Source: Desmodus rotundus (Eukaryota; Chordata; Mammalia; Chiroptera; Phyllostomidae). Taken from it: DNA of 64,000 nucleotides. Under the pieces are notes generated by a model. The model did no database searches. It was given only the letters and a program-made list of their open reading frames with translations, and was not told the DNA's origin. The position numbers and the translations under genes were made by a program. Each line of letters begins with the position of its first letter. The stretch's first letter is position 1. Positions 24,121 through 36,149 of this stretch are shown here, in pieces. The stretch lies in contig NC_071393.1 of the NCBI RefSeq assembly GCF_022682495.2, positions 100,243,010 to 100,307,009 of the forward strand, in the 5' to 3' direction.

Positions 24121-26129
24121 AATATCCTTGTTCTTAAATGAGGCTTGAGGAAGTATTTCAGGGTGAAATGGTATCTATAATTTAGTTTCAATGTTTCAGA
24201 AATAAATATAGTTGAAAAATGTTAACAGAGGTAGGTTTATTGGTGCGCATAATACCGTTCTTTCAGATTGTCTGGATGTCTGAAAACTTCCAAGATATAC
24301 AGTTAGGAAAGTCTTTTTTTCTCTCTCTCTCTTCCCTGATCAGAACAATTTATAATCATGCAATTCTCCAAAGGGAATCTGTTCCCCAAAATATGAGTTA
24401 GATATTGGATCCCATACAGACTTAAAGCAGTTTCCAAAAGGATTTTGTTTTCTGTTTTCTAAATCTAAGTTACATCAGCCAAGGGTCAACTCAGATCTTA
24501 GGCAACACTGTTCCTGAACTTTGTCCCAGCATTTTTTTTAACATTTCTTTGCCTGAACTGCATTTTACTCTGTGCTCTCACCTTTACCAGAGGAGGTGCC
24601 TTCACCGTCACCAGGAAGGCACTGTCACTTAGCCCCACAGACATTCACAGTACAGCACACCTGGGCGGGGGAGCGAGCCCAAGACAATCAGAAGGTACAG
24701 TGTCACTTGGTGAGCTTGGAGTTTATTAGAAGGTTAAACATGATGAAGCTGAAAAACACTCAGAATAATTTAGAAAGTACAAATTAAAACAGTGCACTTC
24801 CAAAGTGGGTTATAAAGAGAATGTTGCTAACATCAGTGTTGAAACAAAGCTGTTGTAATAATCTAGGTGTTAACAGGATGGGACAGCCACAGACTTCAAC
24901 CCTTTCTATAGATTCCATTTTTCTTCAAGTCCAAGTGGATTCAGAACACCACTGGAATCTTCTGAAGCTACCCACATTTCCAACTTGGGCATTCTTTTCC
25001 CTGAAGTCGAAGGCAGGAAGTGACATTATGTGTCTAATCATAGAGAAATTGTTTTTGACCATGGTTTTCGTCAAGTCCACAAAGCCCCAAAGGGTAAAAA
25101 GAACACATCTAGGGTACCCAATATATATTGTGTATTGCAGTATATCACATTATTATGTAATCGTGACATTTATGGTGCTTAGAGTCAGACTTAAGATAAT
25201 GCTCTTGATTTCTCAAGCAATGCCAAAGACAAAAAGTGAGGATGGGGAGAAGGTGAGCTAGATTTATACAGGAGCTAAGAATTCTTGCAGGTGCTATGAC
25301 GTATTCATTAGAAATGTTTTATTCTGTCTTACAGAGGCTACTAAAATTCTTCTACATTTACTCACATGCTACTATAAAATGTATCAGTTTGATACTTTAC
25401 TAAAGACTAAAGCTTTATTTTTAACTAATGGAAATCTTCCTTTTTACCTCTAGGTGGTGCTGTATATTGTTTTACGTGAGCACAAGAGTGCCTAGTTTGG
25501 AAGTTGGACTCTTAAAAGATTCTGCGTCTTAATTTACAGTTAAACAAACTTAGAGTCATTGAAATTTTGTCTTGCTTAAGATAAAATTTCTGGTTTGAGG
25601 CAGAGCCAGGACTAATGCCTTTCTTTGTAAAATGTTTAACATATGATTAATTGAAGAAAAAATTAGTCATTTCATAATTATTTCAGTTACTATTGTGACA
25701 GATTTAAGAATTTATTTTACTTTATTGAGTTGATGAAGTCTTCTTTAGAAAATTCTAAAAGAAAATAATTTGCTGAGGAAAGATAATGGGATATCATTTC
25801 TATTTTGTATATCTAAAGTACTTCATCAGAGAGTAACTCCCAACAGGTAAAGAACACACAAGGGTTAATTCACTGGAAAGGAAATACAAACTGCTAATAA
25901 TCTTGTGAAAAGATGTAAAAACTCACTCGTAATCAAAACCAAACTAAAGTAGCAGCATGGTGCTCTTTTCTGCTTCCAGCTCAGGAAAAAGTCTGTGACG
26001 TTGCCCTCAGAGGGACTGAGGCAGAGGTGAGGCGCCTGTGCTGTGACAGGCACACCCCACTATGGAACTGGCACGACTCTTCTGTGAGTTAATTCGGCAG
26101 CTGTTACCGAGAATCTTAAATTGTTCAGA
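24121..26129. other. Unassigned intergenic sequence
   Basis: No gene was recognised. The longest open frame (24821-25261, plus, 146 codons) has no known domain and no codon-structure support that I can judge. It is treated as chance. Confidence 0.35.
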
Positions 26130-26560
26130 CTCTTGCCTAGTAGTTCAGCTAGTTCAACTTCTGGGCTCCTCTCTGTAGGAATAATCAGAAATGTGGACAA
26201 TGATTTATATACAAAGATACTGACCACAGCATTATTTATAGTCCTTATAAGTGAGACAGTCACTACGCGCATTAGGGTATGATTATGGTATCAGGCAGCC
26301 ATTTACGAACTGCTTGCAAATAATTTTAAATAACAGAAGAAAATGTTCATAATATTTTACTCAATCAAAGAGGAAGTTAAAAATCTATGCAACATGATAT
26401 TATCTCAGTTTTATAAAAATATCGCCGTATTTTGAGAAAAAGAGTGAAAAACATAGGCAAACATTAAGAGAGATTGTCTGGATGTACAAAGAATGAATGC
26501 TTCTTTCTATTTTCTCCCCCAGTATTTCAAGATTTCTACAAAAGTGTAAGTGCATTTGTA
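26130..26560 (+). repeat. Old L1M 3' portion, sense
   Basis: It contains 'tacaaagatactgaccacag', 'cagcattatttatagtcc', 'ggcagccatttacgaac' and later 'agtatttcaagatttctaca'. These occur in the order of the sense 3' end of L1M elements. Confidence 0.6.
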
Positions 26561-26863
26561 GTCAGAAAAAGTTATTTTTTTAAGGAAATAAGTAGCATTT
26601 TAATTGACTTTGGAACCTGTGACTCTGTCGATCATCTCAGGCCCCGGGCCTTCCTGCCTTCCCAGCTCCCTCCCGTGTCCGGTGGTCGGAGTGAGGGGTC
26701 CCTGCAGCCCCACCAGTTCCCAGAGTCAGACTGCATATGTCTGACTTGCTTTCCTTTTCAGCCCTTTGACTGAGACTGAGAACGTTCCTAAACCCCGATG
26801 TCTAAGGCTCATTTTAGGTAGTAGTGGGTAATCGGGACATCTAAGCAAACATCGCTGAATATA

Positions 26864-26968
26864 CAAGGAAGGGCAAAAGTAGGTTTACAGTTGTCATGTG
26901 GAAAATAGTACAATAATTAATAAATAATAATACAAGACTAAACTATAAACCTATTTTGCCTCACCCTG
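26864..26968. mobile_element. Mariner-type MITE (105 bp)
   Basis: The left end 'caaggaagggcaaaagtagg' and the right end 'cctattttgcctcaccctg' form an inverted pair extending about 30 bp, flanked by TA on both sides (26862-26863 and 26969-26970). Its interior is shorter than that of the 11704 copy but the termini clearly belong to the same family. Confidence 0.88.
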
Positions 26969-28745
26969 TATGTTGTCCACTTTTCCTCCTTAAGATTTTC
27001 CCCCCCTCCTTTCTTCATTGTATTGTATGGATCATATTGACTCAGGTTTTAAGGTCTGTTTTTGTGCTTTATAATTCCTATTAAGTTTTCAAACAAATAC
27101 AAAGTTCACATGGTTAGATGTTTTGCTGGTTGTTAGTTCATTCCTGAACTGGTCACTAAAAGGTTCTCAGTGTCATTGAAGTAGCCTCTAGCTAGCTCGC
27201 AGTCCCCAACCTTAAACCATTCATTCATTCTTGTTGTAGGAGGAAATGTTGGCTCATCAGAAACTTCCTTTTTTTAATTCAAATTGTCTTGTAATGACAC
27301 AACTTGTAAAAAGCATAGTCAGTGTTATGCAGTGAAAAAAAGTCTAGAAGCAAACTGTGAGAGTCCTTGACTTTTGTCCTGGATATTGGTTAGAAGGACA
27401 GTGAGGAATGAACAGTTTAGCATTTCCATCTGGCATTAATTACTCTTGTGATCTTTGGCAAATTATTCATCCTCAGTTTCTTTGCCTATAAAATTAAGGT
27501 GGTGGCCCAGAGGACCCATGACTCATGATCTTATAGGAACAGAATATCTGGAATTGTGCTTGCATTGGAAAATCTGGGTCACAGGGCTCCCAGGCATTTA
27601 AGATCTCTTCTGATTTTGAAATGCTTTTCTGCTCAGAGTCCCTTCATTACAGTGTCTACAGCAGAAAACTTGTCTCTCAAATTTGCTCCCAGATTTCATA
27701 GTTTGGAAGCCACTGTTTGCTTCTATATTCTGAGTTCCGCAGAGCAGGCAGGGCTTAAGTGGTGGAGCTGGGGGCAAAATAGCTGCCACCGAACTCCTAA
27801 AACATGTCAGCTGGAGCCATGAACACATCCTCCCCGTGCAGGATTCTGCTGTGTGTTCAAGTAGATGGAACACGTAGCTGGCTACCTACAGGGCATGACT
27901 GAGAAGACACCAGACAGGGGGCTTCATCCAAAAATACCTACTCAGCTGGCTGTTACTCCATTATTGAGCTTAACTTTCTCTCTTGAAAGCTACCACCATG
28001 GCTTTAAAACACATCTTTCAAAAAGTGGAAAGAAATGTACTTAGAGGAACAGGAACACTCACAGAATAAAGTCAAGATCAAACGAAAGCGTTGGTGAGGC
28101 TGTAGTGAGACTGTAAGGAAGGTTTTAGTGTACGTTTCCTCTCCTTGTGACACCGTGAACACGCCATTGGCATCTTCACGCCCCACGTTTCCCCTCACTC
28201 ATTCCTGAGTTGTCCGGGACCGCGCTTCAATGGCAAGGTGCCCATTTGTGTGAGTTGCTCTTGGAACATAGGTTTCAGATTAAGATTTATGCCTGTTTTT
28301 AAAATTATTTCTTTGACATGAGTCATATTCTATTTTTGGCCATCAGCGTGTTTATAGGCAAACTTCTTACATATATCTGTGGGTGCTCTGTTTTAACAAC
28401 TACTTCAGGCATTAATAATGAAATTATTAAACTTTTAAACAAGAGATTATGAAAATTTATTTAATATGGGGGAAATGTCTGTGCCACAGTGAACACTGTA
28501 TTTTCTCTCAAAGTTCTTAAAACTATTTATAATTTATAAACATAGTGATATGATAAGCTTATAACAAATTTATAACATTAAACTTATATTAGTTAGTGAT
28601 GAATACAGAAGTAAATTCTGAGATAACAGAATTCTGAGCATCCCAAATAGATAGTATAGTGTGACTTTGGCCAGAGCCTTCCTGGAGAGATTTACGATGT
28701 ACTTGACTCACTCGTTGAGTTTTCTGTGATTCCTCCCCCTCTTGT
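26969..28745. other. Mostly unassigned; short MIR fragment at about 27420-27520
   Basis: Within it 'tcttgtgatctttggcaaa' and 'tcatcctcagtttctttgcc' mark a short sense MIR core. Otherwise no gene or element was recognised. Overlapping frames on both strands near 27556-27873 appear to be chance. Confidence 0.4.
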
Positions 28746-28750
28746 CAGAA

Positions 28751-28975
28751 AGTGTTCTCTGAGCCGGGTGGCTCCGTGGGTTGGAGCTGCATCCTCTACA
28801 CCAGAAGATTGTGGGTTCGACTCTGGGTCAGGGCACACACCTAGGCTGTGGATTCAATCCCTAGTCACGGTGCATGGCGCATGCAGGAGGCAACTGATTG
28901 ATGTTTCTCTCTCCTCCCACCCACTTCCTCCCTAAAATCCATAAAAACATATCTTTGGGGGTGGACCTAAAAAAA
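28751..28975 (+). repeat. Ves-type bat SINE, sense
   Basis: The head 'gagccgggtggctccgtggg' and B-box 'gattgtgggttcgactctg' are followed by 'caactgattgatgtttctct' and an A-rich end. Near-identical flanks 'gtgttctctgag' and 'gtattctctgaag' look like the target-site duplication. Confidence 0.88.
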
Positions 28976-29009
28976 GTATTCTCTGAAGTTTTAGGTACTT
29001 ACCCATTTG

Positions 29010-29500
29010 TTAACAAATTAGCTGTTGGATACCCACTGTATTCTGGGCACTGTGCTTGTTCCCGAAGCCACAGAGATGAATAAGACAAAGTCCCTCTCAG
29101 TGTTGGTGGGAGACAATCACAGCATAATCATACACAAACAGAACATGCGTGAGGTTTCAAGAAGTCTCATGGGAAGGAACTTCTTGGAATGTCAGGGAAG
29201 ATCTGCCCAGGAAAGGAACACTTATCAGAGAAAGCTACACCTGATCTACAGAGGAAGGAAGCAGAGTGTGTGATAAGTGCTTGGCTGAAGGAGCCCTGGG
29301 GGGTTCTTGCTGCAAGGCACCTGGCCCAGCCTGAGTGGTTCTGGGAAGGTGCTTGGAGTAGGACCCAATAAGGGCTGGAGGAAAATATGGAATGGGAGAG
29401 TCTTCCAGGAAGGCAGCCCAGAGGGCCAGGGCACAAAGGTGTTCGAATAATTTATTCAGTTCGAATAACTATACAAGTAGTTCGGAAAGGCAAGGAGACC
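29010..29500 (-). repeat. L2 3' region, antisense
   Basis: It starts with 'ggatacccactgtattctgg' and 'cgaagccacagagatgaat' and continues through 'tgtcagggaagatctgccc' and 'cctggcccagcctgagtgg', consistent with antisense L2. Confidence 0.6.
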
Positions 29501-29554
29501 GGGTTTGTGAGGGGAGTTGATGAGGGAGGGAGTGGTGGGATATAGACTTGAATG

Positions 29555-29692
29555 ATGGCCGTAGCTAGCGCTTACTGGGTTCTCACTGTGTGCCATGCGC
29601 CATTCTACCCGGAGCAGGCATTAGCTCATTTAATCCTCATATAACTCTACAAAGTAGTTACTATTACTTAATCTCCATTTTGCAGAAGAGGA
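29555..29692 (-). repeat. MIR, antisense, left part
   Basis: It reads 'tagctagcgcttactgggtt', 'tgtgccatgcgccattct' and 'gctcatttaatcctcatat', then 'ccattttgcagaagagg'. The rest of this MIR resumes at about 30243, after the MLT1 insertion. Confidence 0.8.
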
Positions 29693-29694
29693 TA

Positions 29695-30242
29695 TTGTGG
29701 TGGCATTAAAATACATCCACAGATTCTTTGATGCTTTTCCATTTAAGAAATAGACCCTCTATCCTCTCCCCTTGAATGTAGTGTGGTTAATGACTTGCTT
29801 CTACCTAATAATTATGGCAGAAGTGATGATTTGTGACTTCTGAGACCAAGTCATAAAAGGCGTTATGGCCTCCTTGTTCTCTCTGACCATTCACTCTGGA
29901 GGAAGTCAGCTGCCATATGACGAGGACACTGAAGCAACCCTGTGGAGAGGCCCACATGGCAGGAAATTGAGCTCTCCTGCCAAAAGCCATCAAGGACCTG
30001 AAGCCTCCTGCCATCGGCCAGGTGAGGGAGCCATTCTGGAAAGATCAGGTAGCCCCAGTCAACCCTTCAGATGACTGCAGCCTTGGCCTTGACTGTAACC
30101 TCATGAGAAATCATCAGCCAAAACTGCCTAGCTAAGTTGCTCCCAAATTCCTGACCCGCAAAACCTCTGGGATGATAAGTGGTGGTGTTTTAAGCTACTC
30201 TGTTTTGAGGTAATTTGTTACGTAGCACTAGATAACTAATAC
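29695..30242 (+). mobile_element. MLT1-type MaLR solo LTR, sense
   Basis: The 3' end 'gttttaagctactctgttt', 'gaggtaatttgttacgtagc' and 'actagataactaatac' is the MLT1 terminus. The body has the expected length of about 550 bp. It carries no coding sequence. It splits an older MIR, giving a relative age order. Confidence 0.82.
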
Positions 30243-30360
30243 AGAAAATGAGGCATCAACATATTGAGTAACTTTTCTAAGATCATGTAACTCATAAATT
30301 AAGAATTTGAAATTTGGACCCAGGCCTTCAAACGCCCGAGTCTGTGCACTTTAAATTGTA
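30243..30360 (-). repeat. MIR, antisense, right part
   Basis: It continues the 29555 MIR: 'aaaatgaggcatcaacatat', 'gatcatgtaactcataaat' and 'ggacccaggccttcaaac' fit the remaining MIR order. Confidence 0.75.
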
Positions 30361-31100
30361 TACTGTTCTTCCTTGAGCAGTAGATGGGTGCCTGGCTGTG
30401 GAGATCCCGCGCTTCTGTTACACTTAACACACTTTCTCTCTCTGTCCCCCTCCCCCCTCAATCCTGACAGTGATGGGGAAGTACTGCAGGCAATTGCATT
30501 TCAGGTTCTTTGGTATAGAGGCCTGAGTGTAAGGGCTACAACCAGAATTAGGAAGAACAGTGTCAGGTGATGGAAGTAATCCAGACAGTGAATGGTGAGG
30601 TCCTGAACTGAGGCGTGGGGTAGAAAGGACTAGACAGGTTCAAGAATTATTTAGTGGGTGGACTTAAAGGACTCCTAGGTGGTTGACTGGATATTTGTGG
30701 TGCTGGGCAGGAGGAGGCGGTGGAGGGACTCTAAGGACTGGGTCGATCATGTTGCGGTGAGGTGGGAGAGTAGGGGAGGGTTACGATGAGTCCTGCCTTG
30801 GCTGTGGTGCAGTTGAGATTTCTTTGAGACATTTAAGAGATACCTGAGAGGTGGGGTCCTTGCAGGGCAGAGGTCTCAGCCCAAGTGAGGACTCGAGAGC
30901 CATGCCCACAGGTAGAGTCATCATCCATGCCGAGGTGATGATGTGGATGACTGTCCCCTGGGACAGTGTGGGGACGGAGAGGAAGAGAGATCTCTCCCCG
31001 GAGGCCTGGTCTAACCTTGACACAGTGTGGGAAGAAACAAGGAAGCCAGAGAAAGGAGAACCAGGGGAAAATGGCATCAGAAAAACTGAGGGGAGAGAGT
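30361..31100 (-). repeat. Probable L2-derived sequence, antisense
   Basis: The 30560-31100 part has 'gggcaggaggaggcggtgga', 'aggtctcagcccaagtgagg' and similar purine-rich text resembling antisense L2 3'UTR. The match is weak. The first 200 bases are unassigned. Confidence 0.4.
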
Positions 31101-32595
31101 TTTGAGAAAGAGTATTATTAAGTTGCCGAATGCAGGATGAGATCTGCCAGATGCCCTTCCTCAGTCAGTGGCATGTGGCCACCGCAAGTTCCAGGCCTGG
31201 CACTGGAAAGACCACCCTGTGCAGGTCCTTCCCCACCGCCCTCTGAGGCGTCTCAGAAGGCTCCCCGTGAGGGTGCATGTTCACCTGGTCTCAGCAATCT
31301 GCTTACCAATGCATTTCAGTTCTACAAACATTTAGTAAAGTTTAGCACCTGATAGGCAGGTGATAAATGATTGTCAGGTGAATAAATACTTATTAATTAA
31401 TACATGCAGGGCTCTACCTTATTGGCACATGCAAAAGTGATGTAAGAAGACTTCTCAGTGAGTCTCATGTTGAGTAGCTGCAGATTTCAGTGAGGGTTCA
31501 CTGTCTCCTGCAGAGCCACAAAATTTTATTTCTCTTGTGGAAGAGCTATGAGTATTAAAAACAACGAAAGGAGTCAAAGGCCTGGAACTCCACAAGTTTT
31601 CCTGATATTTTAAGATCGAGTTTACAAATGCAACTTGCAAAGTTAACATGGATGAAGCTGAATTTTTAAAAGGGGATTCTTTCAGCTCCAGCTGTTCTCA
31701 TGGCAACTTCCTGTCCATCTGGGAGTCATTATTTTTAAAAGTTGTATTTAAGTTAAATGCAGTAATGTCAGTACTTAAACATTTTTGGTAATTAGATATA
31801 GCGATTAGATTCTCTTTTTAAACTATGCTTGGATTTTCAATTAAGAAAACGGCTAAGTCACAAAGTAATAGGTCTATAATAAAGTTTCAAAAGTCCAAAA
31901 ACTTTTACAGACTGAAAAATGCTGAATTTAAAATATTGAATTCTGTGGCTTTCATAGTAAAAGCAAACAGAAGTCTGCCACATATTTAAATAATTAAGAC
32001 AATTAGGAAACTATAAACCAAGCTTTCGATTCTGCCGGCCTTTGTAGTATGAAAGCTCATTTGTAAACCTGCTGGATGTAATAACTGAGGATGCCCGTTT
32101 AGTGGGGCATGAAACCCTATAACATAATGGTACTTACGGGGGCCTCTTTTGTTTCTTAGTTTGTTTTAAAACTCCCCACAAGTAAAAAGATTGCAAAGAG
32201 GAAAGAGTTAACTGAGCTCCCCTCAAACAACCTCGGTCACAGCTCCCAAGGGAAACCTTACGCTAAGTCCCACCTACTCCTTTGTCTCTGAGTCCAACCC
32301 CTTTCCGGGCCCTTCTCACCTGCTTTGAATCCCTGTGTACTGTACATTGTCAGGAGGCTTTCGTTCTGTCATTTAAAATTATTCTATAGTTATTTCATGG
32401 GTACTTAATGCAAGTTCGTCTCTAGAGTTTACTTCTGTTGAGTACAGGGAACACTCTAAGTTTTATCTCCCTTTGCACTCAGGGGCTTAAACAGTGCGGG
32501 TTGCTGAACGCCCCATCCCCATGCTGTGGTGTTTAATCGTATGTGTCAACTTGGCTGGGCTCTGGCGCCCAGTCTGGTCGAACGCCCCTCACGGC
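31101..32595. other. Unassigned intergenic sequence
   Basis: No gene was recognised. A line near 32530 ('gtatgtgtcaacttggctgg') looks like the end of an old repeat. A local GC-rich patch at 32560-32640 borders the next element. Confidence 0.35.
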
Positions 32596-32752
32596 GTTCC
32601 GCAGCTCCCGGCCGGCCAGCCACCCGTCACGAGGGTGAACAACCCATACTCTACAGTGTAGTGTTAAATGCGTTTTCGCCTTACAGTATTTTCAGTTTAT
32701 AATGGGTTTATTCAGACATGACCCCATCATAAACTGAGGAACATATGTCTGT
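32596..32752. mobile_element. Tigger-type (TcMar) DNA transposon fragment
   Basis: It contains 'cgtcacgagggtgaacaacc', 'ctctacagtgtagtgttaaa' and 'gtttataatgggtttattc'. These follow a Tigger-class element known to me from mammalian genomes. Only one end is preserved. Confidence 0.5.
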
Positions 32753-33180
32753 AATTTCAAACCTACAGAAGTGTTTCCAGAATAAGAATAGAACAAAGAA
32801 AACCCATACACCCCTGCCCAGCTTCATCTACTTCACCCACTTACTTTGTCTTTGTGCACACGCTCTCTCCCCCTATACACACACACACACACACAACTTC
32901 TTTTTGTGAACCATTTGAGAGTAACTCACCGTAACTCTTTACTTCTAAATGCTTCAGTGTATATTTCCTAAGAATAGGGATGTTGTCTTACTAATCCAGT
33001 ACAGTTAGCAACTAAAGAAAATTTAATGTTGCTATAACACATCTCTTCCATAATCTGTATTCCAGTTGTATTCATCTAATATTGTACTTACAGCATTTTT
33101 TTCTTTAGTGTGGGGTCAGTTCCCATGTCTCTTTTAATCTGGAACATTTCCACAGCCTAATGCTAATTTTAATAAAACTT
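32753..33180 (-). repeat. Old L1M-like 3' sequence, antisense, with a (CA)n tract
   Basis: It shows 'cccatacacccctgcccagc', a short (ca)n run at about 32877-32894, 'gaaccatttgagagtaactc' and 'atttcctaagaatagggatg'. This is a familiar old antisense LINE 3' order. The family is uncertain. Confidence 0.5.
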
Positions 33181-36145
33181 TGAGCCAGATAAATCAATGT
33201 GAGATGGAATTTTCCTCCTAGGACTTCATTAGGGTCACACAGATCCTGGACATGAAACCTGTACCCTGACCGTGCCCGACCTCACCACCCGGTTGCCCTG
33301 CGTCCTCTAACAAGCTCATGCTGGCCTCCCTCCTTGCCCTGGGCACAGTCGATGCTCAGGCAGACCTGTGTCTGAAGCTCTGTGGCCAAGGGCTTACTCT
33401 GAATCAGAGCTGGCTTGCAGATGAGAACCAGATCTGCTTTTCAGTTAATTAATTTATAACATAAGAAAAAAAAACAAGAGCTTGAGTTTTAAAAAATATT
33501 GATGAGTAGACATTGAAGTCATTGGGAACAGGCTTTTCCAAATATGTTCCCTTCAGCTTTATTGAATATATTTTATAAAAAATGAATATAATTAAGCTGG
33601 ATTTAGTGCATAACAAGCTCTGGATTTTTTTTTTTTAACAGAAGGGAACATTCGATTAAATTATTCATCTGAAAATATTATTCGATGGGGAAAAACCATT
33701 AGATGCATAAAGACAGATAACATTAAATGGTTAATTGGGAACAAAGAATCATGTAGTGCAGATAAGTAAGAAAAAGAGTTGTTTGTTTTTAAATACATTT
33801 TTACGCGATATCATGTAGTCTAGGTAAAGTCGCTGTCGTGGTACCCATTTGGTCCGAAAATGGAAGTCATCTAGTATGCCACGTAACATCTTTACTTCGG
33901 CTGATACACTCTCTTGGCATGGTTTTTGCTTCAGATGAAAATAGAAATGGTTCATGTCATACTTTAGATAATAAAGCAGAAAGAACACAATTAAGGAGAT
34001 GTCTGAATTATTAGATTTTTTTAAATACAGAATTTATTTAAGGACATATTCTTATGACCAATGAAAGTGACTTGGTTTTTCTTTTTTAACAGGAAAAATA
34101 CTACATTAGAATTTGATGCAGCAGGGTGAGGAGGGTTGTCCAAGTACACGTTGACATGACTAACAATTAGCTGATTACCAATCAGAAATCCCCAAGTGGT
34201 AGATACTGCTTTTGTGAAAAAGAAAGCTTGTTTGTTTGTTTGTTTTACTTAGAAAACTGGATGGATAAAATGATTACCATTTCTTAAAACTGAATACCAT
34301 TCTCATTTAGAAATCAACTAACGTGGGCCTATAACCCAGATCAGGAAGTTAGTAATAACATTTATTAAGAAAAATAGACCTACCTAATTCAGTCGACATC
34401 TCTCGCTCTGGAAACCTAAATGGCCTTGGGCAAAAGGAAGATCTGCTAATACTACGCGTAGAGCATCTCTGATAAAAAAAAGATTTCCAGACATATTTCT
34501 AAAACATTTTCCATTATTTACCATACAGGAGGTTAGATGTGATGCAAATGAAGGGCAGTTATTTTCTGTCAGTGAGAGGCCTTCTCTTGACAAAGGACAG
34601 AGACACACTTCTTTCTCAATGTGTACAGGGAACAGATTGTTTCCTTTTGAATGAGTAGGTACAGGCTGAATGCAGAAAGCAGTCATGTGCCTGGGGATAG
34701 ATTCTGGCCTTTGCATTCCTTCTTCTTGAAGTGGTTTTCCATCCCTTAATGTACCTAAATGCGATTTGGAGAGGCTGCTCCCACTTCCTCCCAAAGAGAC
34801 AGCTCCTCCAGTGAGTCATGCAGACGAACACACACCAAGGTCCAGGGTGTTTCCCTTCTCAGCTCTCCTCACAGACTGAGCGGCCTTTCCCTGCAGCGTC
34901 AGCAGCCACCTCCAGTTTCTCAGAGGGAGCTGCCAATGTAGCCTAGGGCCACTGTCCCTGAGGGACCAGGGCTTGTGTCTAAGTGCCCTACAGAGTGGGA
35001 GGGAAAAGCGGGTGGGTGCCCCTTTCCCCCAGTGTGCAGGGTGGGTGGGTGGGTAGAAGTGTGTTGGAGCTGAGGTGGGGTGGACTGGTGGAGATAGTAA
35101 GTGGGTCTAGGGTTTGGATTGCCCGCCACAGTATTTCAAGAATTAGGCCTTGCTTTTTAAATCACCGTAAATAATTTCTTTTCCATTCTCCCAAGAGAGC
35201 TCAGATGTAATCATTAAATTTTCTAGCTTTTAAAAGGTTGTGAACCTGGGGTTCAATCACTGTTGGATTTTATTTACCAGAACACAATTAGATGATTGGA
35301 TAAATTGTTGGTTACTTTGCCAGTAACTATAACCCTTGTGGAATTATTGCTTTTGAAAGGTTAAACATTTTAAACTTCTAAGGTTCCTGCCAATCCATGT
35401 TAAAGAAAAAAATGTTCTGACACTGGTTAAAGTGGTAAGGAAGACTATTTGGGACTATTGTAGTAAGAGCATTGCAGCAGAGGAGAGAGATGGGACTCAA
35501 TCACAAATACAGTGAAGACATCTGGGGATTAATAATTGACAAGTGGAGTGAGGGGCCCAGTGGAAGGACAATTACCAAGAGGAGGTATCAAGGGTGGGGA
35601 CTTGCAAATCCGACTTAACACGATTCTTGCAAAAGGCAGGTCAAGAACATACACATCAAAGTTAGGGGGTGAGGAACTTGATCCCAGCAAGGATGAAGGA
35701 CAAGGTCAAGGCCTAGTCGAGAAGAGGGCTCAGAGCAGTCCCACTAAAGTTTAGTTACATGTGCTTTGTAATATGTGCTGCATCTGATTGTCCACTGCAG
35801 AGAGCACATCAGGGCACAGTTAGTCTGAGAAGGGGAGGCAGTGCTCACCGAGGTGCTGTGTGAGGGCCCACAACTGCTCCTCTGGAGGCCAGGAGTGCCG
35901 CACGGGGTCAGCAGTTGGGCCGGGCAGAGCTTTCAGGCCTTCTGTGTGTCCACTGCGTCCGTCCCGACCCAGCCCAGCCAGACAATTTGCTGTTAAACCA
36001 GATCCAGAGAAACGCGGAAATCTTTATGGTTGCATGTCCCAGAGACAAAGCGGAGGAATCACTTTTTATTAGTGTTATGTATTAAAAATATTGGAAGTAC
36101 ATTTTTGGGTTATAAACTTGGTCTTGTCTGGTAAGGTAATCACCT
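33181..36145. other. Unassigned intergenic sequence
   Basis: No gene or element was recognised in about 3 kb. GC-richer islands lie at about 34700-35130 and 35790-36010. The 34384-34794 minus frame (136 codons) has no recognisable motif. This is one of the longer repeat-poor stretches, so conserved non-coding elements are possible but cannot be shown here. Confidence 0.4.
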
Positions 36146-36149
36146 CAAA

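Noticed and set aside
24821..25261. 146-codon plus frame
   Set aside because: No domain, no splice sites or promoter seen; low-information residue mix typical of chance frames.
32877..32894. Short (CA)n run as a CRISPR- or satellite-like array
   Set aside because: It is an ordinary dinucleotide microsatellite; no repeat-spacer structure anywhere in the window.
34384..34794. 136-codon minus frame with an overlapping second frame
   Set aside because: No motif and no conservation evidence available; two frames open at once suggests base composition.
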